Positions 21,114 to 36,700 of a stretch of DNA of 64,000 nt are shown one piece after another. The DNA comes from Hyperoodon ampullatus (taxonomy: Eukaryota > Chordata > Mammalia > Artiodactyla > Ziphiidae). The stretch spans positions 200,819,654 through 200,883,653 of the forward strand of contig OX457056.1 of assembly GCA_949752795.1 (NCBI GenBank), in the 5' to 3' direction. Under the pieces are notes generated by a model. That model had not been told where the DNA came from, ran no database searches, and was given only the letters and a program-made list of their open reading frames with translations. The translations under genes and the position numbers were made by a program. Numbering within the stretch: the stretch's first letter is position 1; every line of letters starts with the position of its first letter.

Positions 21114-24100
21114 ATGTATATGTATATGTATGTGTGTTTATATATACATGCATATATACATACATACATAATACTACTAGACATCTCTATTTGAATGTCC
21201 CACTGACACCTTAAGATCAACATGTACAAAAATGAACTCATGTTCTTTTCCCATTAAGTCTGTCATCTTTCCTATACTTCCTATTATGGTGAGTGGTCCT
21301 ACCATGCACCCAGCTGCTCTAGCCAGAAACTTGGCAGGCATCCATGATTCTCTACCCCATCTCCTGCCACCCATATTAAATCCATCACCCAATACTAACA
21401 GTTCTACCTCCTAAATCTCTCTCTTGCCCTTACCCTCCTCTTCTTCACCCCACTGCCACAGTTCAGGGCTCTTTGCCTTAGCTAATGACCCACCTTATCC
21501 TGAGTCATGATTACTTCAACAACCTTATAACTAATGCACATCTCTAGCCCAGCCTCCCTTTAATCCATTATCCACAATGCTACCAGAGCAGTATTTCTAA
21601 AATGCTAATCTGATCATGCCATTCCCCTGCTTAAAACTTTTTAGGGTTTCTCTTTGCCATCATGATGAAATCCAAAATCGTCACTATGACATACCAAATC
21701 CTTTATTTCCAGCCACATCTCTCCTTCTGAAGCTACAATCCAGTCACGCTGCATCTCCTCAAACATGCTAATTGTTACATGTATATGTCTTTACCTATTA
21801 TACTTAGATATGCAAGAGCCTACCTCCTTTCACTGAGCTACTGCTACTTATCCTTTAAGGCTCATCTCAGATATCATCTCCTGCAGGAAACCTCCTCTAA
21901 CCAACCCTGACCTCCAGTCAGGGTTGGATGCCTATTGTATATGTACCTCATAAATGTTTGTAGAAATTAACTGAACAAATTCCACTACAATAAAAACCAA
22001 CATAGAGGAGATTTTGATATTTGTTAAATACAATTTAAGATGTATATTAATTTGCATGTGTTTGTAAATTTTAAGGTGTAAAACATGGGTTTTGTTCGTT
22101 TTTTTACAATTTCAGTATATAGCAAATTAGGGCACAGACTTCACCTTTTATTTCTTCTATAACCCTTCAAAACAAATCAGTTTTTAACTGAAGGAAAATA
22201 TCTTGCACATACATAATACTTTATAGTTTTCAAAGCACTTTCACAAACATCCTCTCAAATACATTGCCACATACAGTCACTGAGTTAGGAAAGCTAGGTT
22301 TCAACCCCATTTTGCAGAAGAGGGAAATGAGATACAGGGAGAAAAGGTTATTTGCCTGAGGTCACTTGGTCAGTAAAGTGCCCTATCTAGAATTCAAGGC
22401 TTCTGATTCTCAATCCAGTGCTCTTTCCAGCAGAACATGCTCTGTATTCAGCAGATGTTCAACAGAACTGTTTTGCCCATGAAATAAGCAATCAGCGACC
22501 ACGTGCAGATGAAGGCATCATTTTCACAGTAAATGCTTTGGCCTAGCACATGGGCATCCCTCTGCCCATTCCACGCCTGAACCCACAGTATCAAATTCTT
22601 TCCAATCTCTTTAATTTTAAGCAGCACTTATTTTTTCCCATCTTTCCACACATTTTCTTGCTTCCTCTTTCCCTTCTTTGAGTTCCTTTTTTCTCTTTCA
22701 TTCCTTTCTTTCACTTCCCTTTAAAGTTTTTTCTCTGTTTTCTTACTTTGCCTTCCTAATTTCTTAAATTCTCACAAACTTAAAAGCTGTTGTACCATAA
22801 ACATCTCAATGGCAATACCCAAACTGGAATTTATTCTGCAGCTTATTTAAAATCCAGTCTCCTGGATTTGCTAGTGATGGTTTCCTAAAATGCCTTTTGT
22901 GTACTGTGAAAAAGTGTCTTACCTGAAGATCTGTGCTTTAACTGCTTATAGAGATCAATGGCACGCTGTTCCCTATGAAAGAAAAAAAAGGTTCTATATG
23001 TGAAGATAGTCTAATGATTTTAATAATCCCCAACTTGAAATGAACAACATTATTTGAATAGAGTAATGATCCCATTTTAAAGCAAGTACATATTGCCAAT
23101 GAATATTTTACAGAGCATTTCACTGGGTAATAAGCAAGATCTTAAGATGCAAAGTTTAATATATTAATACTTCATATCTGCTCTGATCTACTATCACATA
23201 TATAATATCCTTGCACCAGAAACACTTAAATGGGAAAAATTATGACCTGTGATTAGAGGAAAAAATCTCAAGTTTCTAATCAAAACACTTAGGAAGTTAA
23301 CCTTATTTAGGGAATCTAATAGACAATATCTTCCTTGAACCAGAAGTATGGTAAGTAGGGAAATAGTTTGTAACTTAGAACACTTGAAAATTTCTTAACA
23401 CTCACATGAAAAGATGCTTTGATTTAAAAAGCAAAGGTCAACCCAAAGAGTTATTTCCAAAATCTCCTGTGACTAAGAAAGAACTTCCTTTTTAAATATC
23501 ATGCCAATATATTTGGGGAAAGGAATCACATATAGACTTAATCTGCCAGAAATACAAAGAACGAATAATCTGCTACCAAAAATTACAGACATCAACACCA
23601 ACAACACGAGTTCACCCTTACAGAGATTCCATCAAGTCTCCCTGACGTCGTCCATAGGGGCTCTTCTGTAGCTCCATGATTTCAGTGTGCAGGGACATGA
23701 TCTGATCCTCCAGGTATCCAATGACACCCACCTAAAATATGATGAAACACAAAAGAAATGACAGGCTCACCACCACATAACACAAAGAACTCAGAGAATG
23801 ACTTGCTACAGTAAGAGAACTAAGTGATTTAATGCAGAACACTGATTTTGTTGAAGCCTTTTTATCTTTCAGATTATGGCATGTAATTTTCACATGAGCA
23901 CCAACTTATTCCTAGGCTTCTCTCTTTTCTCTCCTGACAACAGTAGACTACTAGCATTTTCTTTTTCCTCCTGAGAAGCAAAAAGATAAAAGTGTCACTA
24001 ACAAGAAAAAGTGGCCATCAAAACCACTGCATCTCAGTTCTATGATTTTCATTGCCTCTTGGTCCCAACTGCCTTGAATAAGGATGCAGAAGGATAAAGA

Positions 24101-27100
24101 CATGGGATTTCCCAACCCAGGATACCAACTGCCCCACCCATGTCCTCAGGGAAGTGCTGGCATCAAGAAGAGCAACAGGGCTTCCCTGGTGGCTCAGTGG
24201 TTGAGAGTCTGCCTGCCGATGCAGAGGACACGGGTTCGTGTCCTGGTCCAGGAGAATCCCACATGCCGCGGAGCGGCTGGGCCCATGAACCATGGCCGCT
24301 GAGCCTGCGCGTCAGAGCCTGTGCCACAACAGTGGGAGGCCCGCGTACCGCAAAAAAAAAAAAAAAAGAAGAGCAACAACTTAGTGGGACCACAGACAGA
24401 TGTACCGGGTAAGGAAGGAATCTGCCACCTAGAGAATGATTTATACCTAGTGTGACCATATAATTTATTGTCCGAACTAGCATAATTTTGAGAGTATTAT
24501 TGATAATTATGGCAAGACAGGTATAAACTGAAACTGTCCCAGGTAAACCAGGATGTCCAGCCATCCTATCTAAACCAGTCATAAAAATAACAGTGATAAC
24601 TACCATCTGTTATTCACTCCCATTTAATCTGTATAACCCTATTAAAAAAAGGTACAGTCCCTATAATATCATATGGAAACTGAAGCTCAGTGCGACTTCA
24701 ATTTAGTCTCTTTTGCCCAAAGCCTTGGTTTTCATCCACTACGGTACTTCCCTCTATATATGCAAAGTATTTACTAGATATTTGGCTGATATTCAGGAAT
24801 GACATGAAAAATACTCTACAAACCAAAACCAAAGACAATTTCTAAGGGAGACCTCAGGAATTAATAAGCACACAAAGTGAGCTCAATGATTTTACCTCAG
24901 CATAGTGGATAGCCTTTTCTTCCATTTCTTTCCATGCTTTTAACATTTTTTCTGAGGCTAAAAAAAAAGTCTTAATTGGTTATCTCAGAAATAGCCATAG
25001 CTTTATTACTGACCTACCCATCTCCTTGCCATATCAACATCAAAAACAGAGTTATGAGTTGAATTGTCCCCCTAAAAGATATGCTGAAGTCCTAACTCAG
25101 TACCTCAGAATTTGACCTGATTTGGAAACAGAGTCACTGCAGATGCAATTAGCTAAATTAAGATGGACTCAATCCAGTATGACTAGTGTCCTTATAAGAA
25201 GAGGAGAAGAGACACAGACACAGACACGTGAAGGGAAAGCTCCATTTGACAACAGAGGCTGAGATTTAAGTGCTACAGCTGCAAGACAAGGAATGCCAAG
25301 GATTGCTGGCAAACCATCAGAAACTAGGAAGAATCAAGGAAGGATTCTTCTCCACAGGTTTCAGAGAGAGCACGGCCCTGCCAACACATTGATTCTGGAC
25401 TTCAAGCCTCTGAAACTGTGAGATAATAAATTTCTGTTGTTTTAAGCCACGCAGTTTATAGCAATTTGTTATGGCAACCCTAGGAAGCCAACACAGATGA
25501 TTTTCTCTTTAAAAAAAAAAAAGAAAGAACATTTTAAAAGTAATACATGAACATGATCTTCTTAAAAAATCAAATACTATATTGGGGTATAAAAAGAAAA
25601 GTCTCTCTCTTCCCCTCCATCCTCCACCCTCAAGGATCCCTTTGTTAGTCATTTCTAACATAGACACATATCCTTTTCTCTCACAAATGGGACCATCTAT
25701 ATATACTTTTCCTTCTTTGCTTTTTTCCCCAACTTAAAACATTGCTGCCGTTAAAGACCTAAGTGATCTTTTAACATCAGCACACATAGGGCTACATCAC
25801 TCTTTTTAAACAGCAGTATAAGATATACAACTGACAAGTCAAAGATAATTTGATAAAATAATTATAATGTTTTGCCATTCATCAGAGTGCCTATAATATA
25901 CAAATAGAAATAAAACAGGAATCATAGAACCTGCTTTAGTGGGTAAACTTATTTACCCAACTAGACACTGCTGATCATTTATTCTGAAATACACATGCCT
26001 TGCTCAGGATAAGTATACAAACCAGATTTATTTCCCAAAAAAAGATTTGTTTCATGAAAGAAAATAGAAATGCTGAAGGCGACCCTTTTGGTTTATTATT
26101 TGAATTTTAACTCTGCTTTTCACATGTCCTTAGTACATCTGAAGGGAGATAAACTTGGAGTGAAATACTGAAAAATTGGAGGCTGCATACAATAAAAAAC
26201 AGTGGGACTCCACGGTAGGTGGTTTGGGGGAAACAAAAACCCTGGAATTATTTGTGTTATTATTTATAGAAAGATAAGTAGTTTAAGACTTCCCAGGCTA
26301 AGAAGTCACCCCAATACAGACTTTGTATCTATTTTCTAAATGAGGTTTGAAAATTGCAAATTCTTAAATCATTTTTGTATTTTCCTGAAGCTGAACAATT
26401 TTAGTCCAACTGTGGTGGTGGTGGTGGTGGGGATGGGAGGTGGCGGGGGAAGGGCAGGGGGGAAATAAAGTTGCTCAACTAAAGGTTAAGAATAAAAAAC
26501 TAACATTCAAACCAAACACGGTTTATGATGATCTGAGATGTCCTCTCTTTTGTTCTAGTTTGAATGTAAGTGAAACAACTGGCTAAGAAGAAAGCAACAT
26601 AGCAAATGGCTTTAAGAGACTAGACACTTCTTTCAAATACATTACCCAACACTTACATATCCCATAAGTCATCTGCTCACTATATCTTTCCAAGTCAAGC
26701 TGAATGCTTTTGTGAAAAAACTCCAATTTAGCTTTCAGTTGCTGAGATGCTGAGATTAAAGTGTTCTTCATTTTTGTTAAGTTAGCATTATATCTAAGAA
26801 GACTTAACCTAAACCAGAGCAAGAAAAAAAAAAGATATAAGCATTTCAGAAACACTGGACAAAAGTTTAAAGACTCAAATTGCCATAAGCCTAAAGCCTA
26901 TGTTTCTATGAGAAACAGCTGATCTCTAGAATCTGGTCTCTAAAGACTTCCTGCCCATGATACTCTATGATAAAACAATCTTCTTATACTAGGACTGTTC
27001 AGGAACTACTGTCAAGCTTTTGTAACTGGATGGTTTCAGACCATTAGTAAGAATTCTACAAGTCTGATCAGAATATTACATTTCAAATTGGCCCAGTATA

Positions 27101-30100
27101 TAGTATTGCATGGGATATTGACTAGCGAAAACTGGCAAAATTAATTCTTGAGCATTAATGCACATGACATTGTGCGTGTAAACAACAGAATCCACTTACA
27201 TTGCTGCTCTCTGTCCCTGAAAGAGCCTGCTGTAGTCTTCTTTTAGCCCAGACACATAGTGCACTGCTTCGGCCCATACTTTACGCAGCTGTATAATTGG
27301 AAGCTGTATTTTGCTGTCCTGTACTATGTGTAAGAAGTTGGGGAAAAGGAGAGGGGAGTTACTTTTTAAGATTCTAGAGTTCATTTACTATTCTTTGTGA
27401 TTTCCTGTCCATACAAATAGCATTCCCATAGATACTAGAAACGGATGCTAGAAAGAACCATTTGTTACTGTTTCATTCAGTCAATGTACATTTACCAAGC
27501 ACCTGTACACCTAACGTGAGCCCTCCAGATACAAGGGGAAATAAAAATGAAGATGTAATTACTACATAATCGCAAAGCTTACAATTATTCCTGTCTTTTT
27601 TCCCTTGCTTCTCTCCAACCTGGAATACTCTTTTTTTCTCTCCACTAATTCAAATTCTTTATTTCTCTGAAGATCTAAATCAAGTCCCACGTCCTCCACG
27701 ATCTGCCACAGTCTTTTCTGCTTCTGAATAACAAATTTCATCTCCTGGACTACCAACTCAGCTTCAGGAAAACTTTATTTTTTACAGTATATGATTACAG
27801 GGTAAATAGCAGCTTAATAAGAAATGCATTCCTCAATGTAAGACTTATGAAATTATCTATTTATGATTATCTCTTGTCTTTTCTTTGGTAAAGGGAATGC
27901 TTCTTTCTAAAACCATGGCAGGTATATATTAAGTTCAATGAAATTCCATTTTAACATTATAAAATTCTCCAAGATTGAAGAGAGATTCATCTCATATTTA
28001 AGGTGGCAATTATATTCTCTGTTATTCTTTTCCAATGAAAATCTTCAGAGAAAGGTCACTACACTGGATTTCATATTGAGAAAACACATTATCTGAAACA
28101 GACTTCAAAAAACTAAAGCTGTGTAACTGGAAAAATCTTTGCCTCCCCTAATAATGATTAATAGCCTCAAATAACTTTTCTTCTGTTTTTATATACCCAC
28201 ACTTACTCGAGGCTTCCTATAAGAGACCAAACAAAACAAAACAAAACCCACACCTTTTCAAAAAGAGTCTGGGTGAAGAGAGCCTGAAAAAAAATCATAT
28301 ACTGTCAAAAATAAAGTCTGGGGCTTCCCTGGTGGCTCAGTGGTTGAGAGTCCGCCTGCTGATGCAGGGGACGCGGGTTCGTGCCCCGGTCCAGGAAGAC
28401 ATGCCACGGAGCGGCTGGGCCCATGAGCCATGGCCGCTGAGCCTGCGCGTCTGGAGCCTGTGCCCCGCAATGGGAGAGGCCACAACAGTGAGAGGCCTGC
28501 GTACCGAAAAAAAAAAAAAAAGTCTGAAAGGGCCTAGAAATGATACCCCAAGTATCCAGATTTTGGTTTCTAATATTATTCTCAATTAAAATGAAAGGAA
28601 CCAGGGCTCCTTGGAGAAATGGCCGATTCTAGGACTAGGGCAGGAATTTTAAAAGATGGTCCTAGAATACCATGTGGTGCCAGAAAGTAAGGAAGTGCTT
28701 GAAAAAACAAAAACAGAAACACCCTTATTGATGGGACAAGTAAAAGGGGCACAGGAAGCCAACTTAAAGAGCTCCTAATGTAAGCTCCAACAATTTGAAC
28801 AACAAAATAAATAAACTAGTATTGGATTATAATCCATAATATAAAGTAAATATCCATGAATTCAAATTGATATAATAAATAATTGAATAAATTAATAAAT
28901 GGGAAAGAAGAGATAAATCTTGTGTGCAAAAGAATTCCAAACAAATTATGTAGATACTCTACCCTAAAGGAGGGGGAGCATAACTTCCACTCCTTAAGTG
29001 TGGGTTCTTGCATAGTGATTTCCTTCCACAGAGTACAGTATGGAATGGGGGGGAAAGACTAAACTTTACAGTGGAGAAAGCTGACAAACACTACTTCAGC
29101 CATGTAAGCAAGGGCAATACTAACAGTCATTAATCATGTTGACAATATGTACCCTTTACATAATGTGATGAAAACAACACTTGAATTCTGTGATCTTTCT
29201 CTCAAAAATCCATTTTCCTAGTCTAATCATGAGAAAAAATATCAGATAAATTGCAACAGTGGGGCATCCTACAAAATATTTGACCAGTACTTTCAAGGTC
29301 ATCAAAAACAAGGAAAATCTGAGAAATTATCACAACCAAGAAGAGCCTAAGGAGACATGACAACTAAATGTAATGTGGTATCCTGGATGGGATTCTGGAA
29401 CAGAAAAGGGACATCAGATTAAAAACTAAAAGAAATCTGAATAAAGTATGAACTTCAGTTAATAATAATATATTGGTTCATTAATTGTAACAAAAGTATC
29501 ATACTAATGTTTAAGTTGTTAACAATAGGGGAAGCTATATGTGTGGGGGAGAGGAGTAACATAAGAACTCTATACTATCTGCTCAATTTTTCTATAAATC
29601 TAGAACTGCTTTCAAAAAAAAATGAATGAAAAGGAAAGATTATATAATTTCAGCCCTTATGCCCAATTTTGTTCTTGATTTTATAATTTTGTGCTTGTTT
29701 TTAGTTTTGGGTAGACAGAAATTGACCACTTAACTTCTTCAAAAGAAAATAATAATTCTCTCAGGATAAATGAAATCATTTGAATGTTAAGCAGTATTCA
29801 TAGGATAAAATGAAGTATTTGAACATGCTTAAATAATGAAGGAGAAACTAAAAAGTGGGCTTAATTAATAGTGAAGATTTATTGTTTTGTATGTGAGAAC
29901 ACTATCCACAGGAAAGTAAGTCTTCTCCCAAATGAGGGATCTGGTGGTGATTTAAAATTTACCTCTTCACCTTTCAAACCATACAAACCCATCTTTCACC
30001 ACCTATAGAAACCTGAAGTATGAGACACAGAACAGAAACACCAAAGGACCATTTCTACTAGTCATTTTGAGTCAAAATTGTATTATTTCAGATTTAAAGC

Positions 30101-30640
30101 TCAGTCAGTAAATGAACTATACTTACCAATATAATTTACACAGTCAGATAAACTTCTGGAAGCAAATGGTCCTTCATATACAGTCTTACTTTTATCAAAC
30201 AAATAAACCATATAGCTATCACAGCCCCTCTGAAAGAGAAACAAACAATTAAGAAAAAGGATCCTTGAAAATCCTAGGTTCTCTGAGTACCTAAGCACCA
30301 GATTTCCTACTTTGAAATGCCAATGGTGAAGTCAATTTCATTAGCATACATCTCACAGATTTAAGGTCTAAACTTTTGTTTAGGAAAAATAAATAAATAA
30401 CTGTAGTATGGACTAAAGTGAAAAACAATCACTAAATAAAACTAAGGATAGGGCTTCCCTGGTGGCGCAGTGATTGGGAGTCCGCCTGCCGATGCAGGGG
30501 ACACGGGTTCGTGCCCCGGTCCGGGAGGATCCCACGTGCTGCGGAGCGGCTGGGCCCGTGAGCCATGGCCGCTGAGCCTGCGCGTCCGGAGCCTGTGCTC
30601 TGCCACGGGAGCGGCCACAACAGTGAGAGGCCCGCGTACC

Positions 30641-30700
<60 letters not shown>

Positions 30701-33700
30701 AAGGATAAAAGAAGACCTAAAAGAAGAACTCTAAGATGCAGACCATCCCCCAAAGGATTCCAAGTATACATCAAAAATGCAGGGCATGTAATCTCTCTGT
30801 GCAAACAGATTTCTTATATTAGAATTGTCTTACAACTCCATCCAAAACACACTGAGAGGCTGGTTTCCGAGGATCCAAAGAAATTCCCGTCTCTGAAAGA
30901 AGCTCTTGAGAACCAGTATTTATTCCAGTTTCACGCTCAATACGAGACTGTAGTGAATGAAGACTTTCATCAGGTGGTAACAGAAAAGAAATGATCTTTG
31001 CAGAAGTCATATTTAGGATGTGTACTATCTGTTTAAATAAGAAAAAAGAGAAATAACTATTGATCGTTTGCTACATAAAAGATTCAGTGCTAGATACTAA
31101 AGAGAATTTAAGCAAAAGGCATTATTTCTGCATTAAACAAGGTTCATTCATTTTCCAAAGTGAGATCTCCTTCTATAATTATAGAATGACATTCTGAAAA
31201 CTGAAGAGTAGAGTTTACTTTTCTACTGCAACTGATGTTAGTTCCAAGGAATAAAGTTTCAGAGTTCTAGGGATGTACAAAATCAAGAAATAAAACCCCC
31301 AATTTAAAAAGGTAACACTTATAGAGAAATGGTACAGATGAACTGGTTTGCAGGGCAGAAATAGAGACACAGATGTAGAGGACTAAGGTATGGACACCAA
31401 GGGGGGAAAGTGGCGGGGAGGGGTAGTGGTGGTGGGATGAATTGGGAGATTGGGATTGACATACATACATTAATATGTATAAAATAGATAACTAGTAAGA
31501 ACCTGTTGTATAAAAAAATAAATAAAATACAAAAATTCAAAAAAATAAATAAATTAATTAAAAGGTAACACTTATTTTGAGAAATATATCACTGACCTGG
31601 AAGGAAATGTTTATGAATTGCCTAATAGATGCCAACAAGTTAAGTGCTTTCACATAACATCCTGTTAATTAGATCTTCTAATCTCCATTTTGGCAAAGAC
31701 AGAAACCAGAGCTCTGAGAACTTCTTGCCTAAAGCCCCAATGAAAGTAGCCTGATACAGGCCAAGTAAGTGTGAGACTGAGTTAGGTGGGGCTCTACCTC
31801 GGTAACCAAGGACAGCCACAGAGTTAGAGGTCAGTCTTTTGAACACAACGTAATTTTAAATCCTTTTCCTTCTACTGTCCTTAGATAAGCCGTACAAAGT
31901 TAATACCTATGTTTCCCCAACGCCTTATATTGACTAGTGTATACAAATGATTAAAATTATCTCTGCTAGAAATGTTTATTACAGAAGTAAAGCACTAACT
32001 TTCTTTTAATATATAATAACCTTCTAAGTTTAAAAAAGGTGGGGGGAAGAGAAGGGAATCTTCCAAGTTGACATGGATTACAGTACAAGCATACCAGCTG
32101 AGACCTTCCATTCCATCCTGGCCTAGGCAGATTTCACACTGTGACAGTGGCCACTAAGAACAATAGCAGAAATTTAGTATGAAAATCCTAAGGTGGACAT
32201 TTACTTTTACACAGGGTATATTTCAAACTAGGGTGGGGTGATCATAGCATCCCACTACTAAAGCCAAGCTAGAAGGGAGCAAAAGAAAGGGTGAGGAAAT
32301 ACAACCTAAATTAATCTTTTTGTTCACTCAAATATTTGATAAGTACCTACTATGGTACATACTATTTAGTGTGTTGTGCTAGTAATGGGTATGCAAATTG
32401 AGTAACTTACTGATCCTTGCTCTCCATAGGATAATAGTCAAATAAAAGATATTAAGAAACATTAAAAGAACTAAAATACAATGCAAGATGCAATAGGTAC
32501 TGTAATGATGTAAAATATTGTGCCAATTCCGAAGGAGATTACTTGGTGGGAGGAGAGGGATGCTTTATAAAGGAGGCACTATCTGAGCTAAACTTTGAAA
32601 AGGAAGAATGATTAGAACAAGAAAAGACTGAAAGAAGAAAGGTTCTTCTAGGCAGAAAACAACAAGGTAGGCAGAGAGGTAGAAAGGGATGAGCATAATC
32701 AGAGAATATAAATTATTCAGTTCAAATGTACCTAAAATGATGCCCCCTTAGGGCATAACAAGAGCTAAGCCTGGAAGTGCAGGATGAAATGAGACAAAGA
32801 TAGATTCTGAATACCAATGTTAAGAGTTTGGACTTTGAAAGGGAACTATGGAAGGCTTTCTAAATTGAGAACCTGGCAAGTTCAGAATTGTTAAAACATT
32901 CAAAAGATAAATCTCACAAAATAATTGGATATGTAAATTGAAGGACATGGAATAGTCAGACAGCCAAAGTTTCCAACCTAGGTAACTGGAAGGGTTACAG
33001 TGCAAGACAGTGCAGGTAAGGGTTATAGGAAAAGCTGCAGAAGTAATTAACGGAGCAAATGTGCTCAGTTTTTAATGAATTATGTCTTGGATAAGTGGGA
33101 CCACCAAGTGTAGTTATAAATGCTCTGCAGAGAGTTGTATAGTCACAACTAAGGAGATAAATTTCGAAGTTATCCATACTCAGTTTATAGTTAAAGTTAT
33201 ACAACTGGAGAGACTGCCAAAGAAAAGGAAGAAAAGTAATATGGAAGAAGAGAAAGCTAAGGAGAGACTCTTAGTGGCAAAGAATGTTCAGTACACTTTT
33301 TTCAACTTTGCTACATACTTAAAGTTTTTCATAATAAACAGTTGGAAAAATATGCAGACTCACTAAACTTTTTTTTTAAGGGAAAGAAATATTTCAGTAA
33401 CTGTTTTGTTGACTTCTTCTTTAAATGAAAATAAAACAGATACCATTCCCTCCTTGAACAATGTAATAAACACCTTAGAAAAATGCCCTGCAATAATACC
33501 AACCTGTTTTGCAGTTCATGCTTCTGTGTTACACATGACATTCCCCTGTCTGTAAATCTTTCCTCCTAACCATTCCCAGGATTAACACTTACTTATCCTT
33601 CAAAGTTCAGTCCTATTATTACGTCTAGGAAGCATCCCTGAACTACTATGAATAGTACCCTACACATACCTTATTCTGTACAACCTCAAAATAATATTGA

Positions 33701-33739
33701 TCTTTTAAAGAAGACATTACTGTACCTGAGCTATAAATA

Positions 33740-33782
<43 letters not shown>

Positions 33783-36700
33783 TTTTTTTTTTTTTTGCCC
33801 AGATTCACAGATATGCAAACCGTGGTGTTGCAAACTGAACTAAAGTCTATAGACCACAAAACACATAGGAGGACTCTTTCCCCATGCTCTACGACAAGCA
33901 CACGCTCACAGACCCCTTCCAAGTAAAAGTGATGCTATGATTACCATGAAAAGGCTAAAAAAAATCTGAGATAAAAACCGAAATTTTTTGAAGGCAACAA
34001 AGAACTAAAGAGTGTCACCAAGTCCTGCTTATCTAATACATTAGGGGATGATTTATTCCTTGGCAGAGGAGAAGAAAACCAAATCATGACACCAGATATC
34101 TTTTCAATGCTAGCCAAGAATGACACCAACATGGCCTCAAGTTCCTATTTAAAAAAGTATATCAACATGAGAGTAAAACGTTATATGACTACTTCTTTCT
34201 CATTTCAATTTTAGAAATGCTACCTGCTACAAGCAATCAACAAATATGAAAAGACCATAGATGAGAGTTGTTTTGGGGTATACAGCATAATAGAACCTCT
34301 CATTCATATCACTGGATATTTACTGAGAACCTGGTACATGCCCTGCTTTGTACACAATGCCGGCATAGGGACGGTGTGGTGGTAGGGTAGACAACTGTTA
34401 ATAAAAGTAGTAAAAGCAATCCCAGCATTGAAAAGACAATCTGTATAGAGAGGCATGAGTGGAAGATGAGAAACAATTAGAGAATATATACTAGTAAAAA
34501 TGATTAAATGACAAACTGTGAAGTAGAGACCATTCAGAGAAAAGGAAAGTTGAATATGTGCCAATGTAGGTGAGGAGTTACACAGAGATAGATATCAGTC
34601 TGGGCAGAAGCATCTGTCAAAGCACAAAAATGCATAATGGACTTGATGGCATAAGGAGCAGTGACAAGCTGGTCCTAAGTGAAGTGAAGGGTAAGAGAAA
34701 TGAAACAAGCACTTGGATGGGGTGGACCTGAATTAAGAAAGCCCCCAAAAGCCAAGCAGATCAGTTTAGACTTGACTTGGTAGGCAAGAAAAAACTGTTA
34801 AGTTTCTTGGACAGGAGAATAAAAAAGCATTTTCAGAAGATGAGACAGGCAGTTCATGTTGCATGGACTGTAGGATGGAAAGGAAATATAGAGGCATGAA
34901 AGCCAGGTAGGAACCTTCCTCACCAAACCAAATCTAGTATGATTAGACGTAAATGAATGAGGTGAAATGGTACCAATATGAGAAAGGGGAAAACCCAAAA
35001 GATGCTACAAAGGAATAATCAACAAGACCATTTTGAAGTAAAACTGAGAATGCTTACTAAAGAAATAAAAATGCATCCACTCTAAGAATATCATCTTCTT
35101 TTTCATATAAGCATCAGGAAAGGATTATTAAAATATATTTATGCCCATTTTCCAAATAAGTTTGTTAACTTCAATGCAAGTCTTATGAAGTAGACCCCAT
35201 TCAAACTAACCTTCAAATTCAGAATGTGATCCATTAATACAAAACATCTTGGCTGCTTCAAAGTAAGATCAATAGGTCCTCCTCTCTGCTGAGGATCCCA
35301 GTTCAGCATCAACTGTAGCCAGTTTTCCATAGGTTCTACTATTAAACTAGAAAACACACAAAAACAGGATAAAACTCATTACGTTCCAATTTTCCTTTAG
35401 TTTTGTAAAAAAAGAAAAGGTAGTTTTTACAAATAGAACTACCATATGACCCAGCAATCTCACTACTGGGCATATACCCTGAGAAAACCATAATTCAAAA
35501 AGAGACATGTACCAAAATGTTCAGAGCAGCCCTATTTACAATAGCCCGGAGATGGAAACAACCTAAGTGTCCATCATCAGATGAATGGGTAAAGAAGATG
35601 TGGCACATATATACAATGGAATATTACTCAGCCATAAAAAGAAACGAAATTGAGCTATTTGTAATGAGGTGGATGGACCTAGAGCCTGTCATACAGAGTG
35701 AAGTAAGTCAGAAAGAGAAAGACAAATACTGTATGCTGACACATATATATGGAATTTAAGAAAAAAAATGTCATGAAGAACATAGGGGTAAGACAGGAAT
35801 AAAGACACAGACCTACTAGAGAATGGACTTGAGGATATGGGGAGGGGGAAGGGTAAGCTGTGACAAAGTGAAAGAGCGGCATGGACATATATACACTACC
35901 AAACGTAAGGTAGATAGCTAGCGGGAAGCAGCCGCATAGCACAGGGAGATCAGCTCGGTGCTTCGTGACCGCATGGAGGGGTGGGATAGGGAGGGTGGGA
36001 GGGAGACGCAAAAGGGAGGGGATATGGGAACATATGTATATGTATAACTGATTAAATTTGTTATAAAGCAAAAAAAGAAAAAAAAGAAAAAAAAAGAAAA
36101 AAAAAAGAAAAGGTAGTTTTACAGGTTGTCCATTTCCTTTGTCATTATTTGTATCATTTTATATCTTACTTTCAAATAATTCATGAAATGACACATGACA
36201 AGCCTTTTTTCCATAAAAAACAACCCCAAACCCACATATGCAAGTTACCAGCAACTCCAACAGGTGAATCCAGTTCCATTCCCTAAGGAATCCATTCACC
36301 ATAGTATCCCAAGAGTGTTCTTAGCACCTAAGCCAATCAGTTGAATGGCAGTTCTTGTTTCCACTAGACCTGTGCTGTCCATATGGTTGCCACTAGTCAC
36401 AAGTGACTATTTGCATTTACACTTAAGTTAATTAAAATTAAATAAATTTCAAATTCATTTCTTCAGTCATACCACCCACCTTTCAAGTATTCAGATACTC
36501 ATGTGGCCAGCACAGATATAAAACATTTCCATCATCACAGAAAGTTCCACTGGATAATGCTGCTTGAAACAGACAACAACTCTACTACTGTTCTTTTAAA
36601 ACCCTGAAGAAACTGAGGCAAACTTCCTCAACTAAAATATACATACCTACAAAGGCTATTAGGTTGAGGTAAATGGCTACTAAACCGAACTTCTCCTGTC

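Noticed and set aside
27562..27756. 64-codon charged frame in CHUK intron 11
   Set aside because: Resembles an antisense L2/MIR relic; no splice context and no family match.
30470..30994. 174-codon plus-strand frame containing a poly-lysine run
   Set aside because: It reads through a CHR SINE and its A56 tail, then antisense through CHUK exon 10.
35517..35759. 80-codon frame ending THIYGI
   Set aside because: C-terminus of L1 ORF2 in a truncated insertion, not a cellular gene.
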